NCBI GenBank assembly: GCA_022225965.2
Contig: JAKJXP020000066.1
Span: forward strand, 124,001-188,000
DNA from: Diatrype stigma
Lineage: Eukaryota; Ascomycota; Sordariomycetes; Xylariales; Diatrypaceae
Length of the DNA: 64,000 nucleotides
Direction of reading: 5' to 3'
A model generated the notes under the pieces. That model was given only the letters and a program-made list of their open reading frames with translations. It was not told the DNA's origin and searched no databases. Positions 60,801 to 64,000 of this stretch are shown here, one piece after another (the stretch's first letter is position 1; each line of letters opens with the position of its first letter). Both the position numbers and the translations under genes were made by a program.

Positions 60801-60908
60801 AGCGGCCGGAGGAAGGGCATCAACGTGGCGAGCAGCGGGAGCCCGACCAAGAAGGTGCGCAAGCTGCCCGCGAGGCGATGGGACGCTGCTGACGATGACG
60901 AGTTCTGA
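57894..60908 (+). CDS. kinesin motor protein, kinesin-6-like
   Basis: Three exons (57894-58232, 58304-59440, 59505-60908) encode 959 residues. The motor domain is N-terminal: VYLRLRPP (about 14-21), P-loop GVTGSGK|THTI (residues 107-117, intron 1 cuts between Lys113 and Thr114), switch I NSVSSRSH, switch II DLAGSERARD, and FRQCKLTELL just after intron 2. Between the P-loop helix and the strand AEYAIVISMYEVYNDRIFDLL (from about 328) there is an insertion of about 180 residues (about 143-325). A long loop-6 insertion at this place is the hallmark of kinesin-6. After the motor comes a low-complexity Ala/Ser/Gln/His/Asn region, a coiled coil (about 590-680), a KEN-box-like DDDDDKEN, a second short coil, Gly/Asn repeats and a basic C-terminus (KKVRKLPARR). 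Kinesin-6 members act on the anaphase spindle midzone and in cytokinesis. The KEN motif would fit removal by APC/C. Confidence 0.9.
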
Positions 60909-61744
60909 GCCCCATGATTTTGATGTTGGTAATGACAAGACGGAACGACATGTAATTTGCTTTGTTGGTTTTGGTCTGGTCTATGGGTGGAGTTCGGGTT
61001 CAGCAGCAATCTGTCATTTTTATGTTTGTCTGCCTTCACGAGATTGTGCTTCGTCTTTGTCTATGGGCTGCCTATCGGCTTCTTTTTTGTTTGTTGTCTG
61101 GTCTTATGTAGAGCGCATATCATGTTGGAGAGAAAAGGGGGGGGGCGGTAGGTGGATGGCAGGAGGGGAAGGGGAGGGTGAGACGGAGGTGGGTGATATC
61201 TGCTGGAATCTCCATCGAGCGAGTGCCTCGTTCTAGATGGCGACGGCTGTGGATGCCTTGCCGATTATGCTCGTGGGATGTTGATGTTGAACGTTTGCTA
61301 TAATACCCCAGTCATTGATGTTTGCTACACTACTGCCAACGTGCCGAATGGTTCGGAGTATTGTTTTATGAACTCGGTCATGTACTTCATGCGATTATCT
61401 AGGTATGTCCAATCTTTCAGCTTGGAGATATGGCATCAAAGCCTCAACTCAGCTTGTGCAAGGGTCGCCGATAACGAATGAAGGGCAACTATAAAAATGT
61501 CTATTGCCACCAGCGAATGCTCTTTATATCTGGTCTAATAGCCCCTTTCATATTCCTGAAGGGAACGAGAACATAATACAGAGCGGCTTGGTGGCATCGA
61601 GCAACCCATACTATCTCTCCTACCCCTGAACTAGACTGAAACCGTACGATCCACAGTATTGGTCGAAAAGTATGCGTGCATACAAATCGTTCGTCTCTCT
61701 CTTATCCCGTAAACTTGTGGATAACGCTACGTAACAAGATGGCT
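60909..61744. other. intergenic between convergent kinesin and P450 genes
   Basis: About 840 bp, no gene seen. It should contain the two 3' UTRs. Confidence 0.4.
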
Positions 61745-63857
61745 CTAGGAGGAGCGAGGTAGGGGTTGTTGAGGCGGCAGGCCGGTACTGTCTACGTATT
61801 TTACCCTCACCCCTAAGGTGTCACGCGACGTCTCACCTATAAAACAGTCTCGCGTGATATCGATGTCCCTTTCTTGAACTACATTATATAGTTCAAGATC
61901 TCTTCGACGAAAAAGTGAGGCCAGGACGATGTAGAGTTCTGCATACGCAAGGCTATTTCCCACTTCTTAGTCTTTGCTCAAGCTTTACATTGACTTACCC
62001 CCAAGGGGGGTGAGACTCTGAGGAAAGATAAACATACTTGATGCCAAGGCACATACGACTGCCACGACCAAAAGGTACAAAGTTCCGATTAAGACGGTCG
62101 AGATCTGGGTTGGTCGGCAACCAGCGCTCCGGTCGGAACTCAGATGGGTTCTCGAAGACATCGGGATCTAGAAGCACCTCGCGCATTGTCATGCTGACAG
62201 GGGTCTAAGCGAAGAGTAGATGTTAGATGGCTGCTTTCGATTGCAAAGCTGTGGATTGGAAGCCAGGCATTGAGCCATACTTACACCCGCTGGAATGACC
62301 CAATTCTTATACCTGAGTGCGTTTTTCAGGGAAACGAGTGGAAACCGCGTAGTAGGCAACGCCATGATTCGTAGGCTCTCTTTGATGATGGCGGTCTATA
62401 TGATTGGTTGAATCAATGTAAGCAGTAGTCCGAGCCCATGGGTAACAACGGGGGATGTGCAGCTTACTAGCCAATGGAGACGCTCCAGCTCCTTTATTGA
62501 TGGCCTAGTCGAAGGCTCCGGCATAATCGTTTCGAGCTCCTTTTGTAGCCTGGGCATGACAACCTCCTTATTGCTTAATACAAAAAAGGTGGCTATCGTC
62601 ATTGCCCGGGCGGTTGTTTCGCCGCCCGCTGCAATGGAAACGACGCCTTCGTGAGAGATGCGGTTGAATAACTTTTCATGATCAGGTAAATTCCGGTTTG
62701 AAAGAATGAAGCTGAATATAGTGTCCCGCGTTCCTGTTCGAATGCCATCTTTCGTTCTTAGAGCATACGTCTCGATCGCCGATTTAGCGAGTTCCTGCAT
62801 GTCCTGTAGAAAGAGTGTCATGGTCTCAGAGGTGTGTCCAGAAAGAAAAAAGGGGGTACAAACAAGGTGAAAGGAAATGAAAAAGGCAGGGTCTTTACTC
62901 GATGTAATCCTACAACGCGAGCGAAGTCGGGAAGGACTATCTGTAAAGGGGGCATGGGGATCTTCAGTACGAATGGAATGACCCAACTGAAATGCCTTCC
63001 TAAGAGAGTCCATTCAGCTAGACTTCTGATACTTTGACGCCATGCTACTGCCTTGCCTTCATCCTGTAAGAGGCCCCTGGGCTTCCCCAGGCAATAGTCA
63101 GCGACGTTATCTGTTGCAAGGGCAAGATAATTCGTTCGCATTTCGACGAATCCATCCCGAGAAATATGTTGATCCATTCGCTCGACAAGCAATTCGACAT
63201 TGTCATAAAACGTCGACGCTGACGTATCGGTGGCCGACTTGGAAAATAGGGGGCTGACAGCGGCCCGTCGTGATCGATGCAGTTCGTGTGGTACAGTCCC
63301 GAAGACAACAAAAGGTTCAGCTTAGGTTTCCATCATTCCAGCTGAATTTACCTACTTCCTTTTGGTGTTCCGGTCATATAAGCTGTTGGTGGATACTTGT
63401 TACGCTGTCCCTGCTTTGACTTAGCATATACAAGAGGTTTATTTGAGGGCATATACTCAACTTACATGTGCAGACCCAGAGTAAAGTGTGTCAAGCCATG
63501 TCGCATCCCGAACATGGATCTCGTGAGGATTGATCCTTACGATTGGACCTGCCTATGAATTTAGCAATGAAGTTCAATATATTATGCCAAGTGCATATTA
63601 CCGTAAGTGTCATGCATCCTTGAGATCTCGTCCATAAAGCTTCTTTTAGGCATCGCGAGAAGGTCTATATAAGTCTCGTACCATCCTGTCAAGGCGGCAA
63701 GCTTCGGGCCAGGGAACTTAGCGAGATGGTGGAAATAGAGGCGATATATAGCTCCTGAAATAAGCCAAAGGAGAACAACGCCTCCCAATAAAGACAGTCT
63801 TGTGTCTAACAACATTGGATTCAAATTGATAATCGATAATGACTTCTGTATGACCAT
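61745..63857 (-). CDS. cytochrome P450 monooxygenase
   Basis: Eight exons on the minus strand (63857-63602, 63548-63466, 63404-63356, 63320-62899, 62803-62468, 62395-62285, 62204-62038, 61952-61745) encode 543 residues. An N-terminal membrane anchor ([22 protein letters not shown]) precedes the hinge [13 protein letters not shown]. The I-helix has AGGETT (329-334), the K-helix ESLR (388-391), then FRPERW, and the heme loop is [10 protein letters not shown] with Cys471. Seven introns are inferred. Six are 53-95 nt. The third (63321-63355) would be only 35 nt, but without its removal the frame hits stops between MTGTPKG and [10 protein letters not shown], two adjoining family motifs. The start is the first in-frame ATG before the anchor. 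It is an ER-membrane monooxygenase needing a P450 reductase. Fungal P450s like this often serve secondary metabolism or detoxification, and partners may lie beyond the window. Confidence 0.87.
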
Positions 63858-64000
63858 TATCGAGTTTCGAACCCAGTTGGCGTCGGTACCTATTGGTCTA
63901 CGGACACAAGTAGCGAGAAACACTAGATTATGACAATGGTGTCAAGAAGAAACACGAAAGTTGGACATGAAGTAATTGCGGACGACTTGGTGTTTATACA
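63858..64000. other. upstream side of the P450 gene
   Basis: 143 bp to the window edge. No other gene start is visible. Confidence 0.4.

Noticed and set aside
1..64000. CRISPR arrays, bacterial operons or riboswitches
   Set aside because: The window is fungal nuclear DNA with spliceosomal introns. No spaced direct-repeat array of the CRISPR kind is present.

Overview
The window is nuclear DNA of a filamentous ascomycete (Pezizomycotina, most likely a Sordariomycete). The evidence is short introns of about 50-130 nt with GTxxGT donors and CTAAC-like branch sites, genes with GC-rich third positions, Zn2Cys6 and P450 families, and a two-part base composition. GC-balanced gene blocks alternate with very AT-rich blocks in which transposon reading frames are filled with stops by C-to-T and G-to-A changes. 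That is the mark of repeat-induced point mutation (RIP). The species cannot be named from the sequence.

Layout. 1-3.6 kb: gene-poor, with a small RIP-damaged copia-type LTR element (1001-2808). 3.6-8.2 kb: an NmrA-like NAD(P)-binding protein and, on the minus strand, a secreted membrane-anchored aspartic-protease-like protein that has lost its first catalytic Asp. 8.2-16.7 kb: gene desert ending in a structurally complete but RIP-killed Ty3/gypsy element (11192-16728, equal 187-bp LTRs, 4-bp target duplication, polypurine tract). 17-25.5 kb: a type II membrane glycosyltransferase with a DxD motif, a GTT1-like glutathione S-transferase, and a secreted fusion of a small cysteine-containing domain with an Aim6/GDPD-like phosphodiesterase. 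26-37 kb: a zinc-finger/SH3 protein, a GH31 glycosidase, and a divergent pair made of a C-terminally membrane-anchored protein and a trypsin-like protease with a hydrophobic tail. 37-43.3 kb: RIP-damaged repeats, including a Tad1-like LINE. 43.4-46.6 kb: a Zn2Cys6 regulator convergent with a short-chain dehydrogenase whose upstream region carries phased CCGCA/TGCGG repeats. 47.8-53.7 kb: an atypical protein kinase and a conserved acidic nuclear-type protein. 57.9-60.9 kb: a kinesin-6-like motor. 61.7-63.9 kb: a cytochrome P450 with a predicted 35-nt intron.

Exon structures were built by hand from splice signals, reading-frame phase and family motifs. Every spliced model closes in frame. The genes do not form one obvious pathway. 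The most suggestive groupings are the protease/membrane-protein pair at 33.1-37.0 kb, which resembles fungal incompatibility-type gene pairs only by inference, and the regulator/dehydrogenase pair at 43.4-46.6 kb. AT-rich transposon blocks lie directly against the protease gene, the regulator gene and the glycosyltransferase gene, so chromatin or promoter effects from the repeats are plausible.
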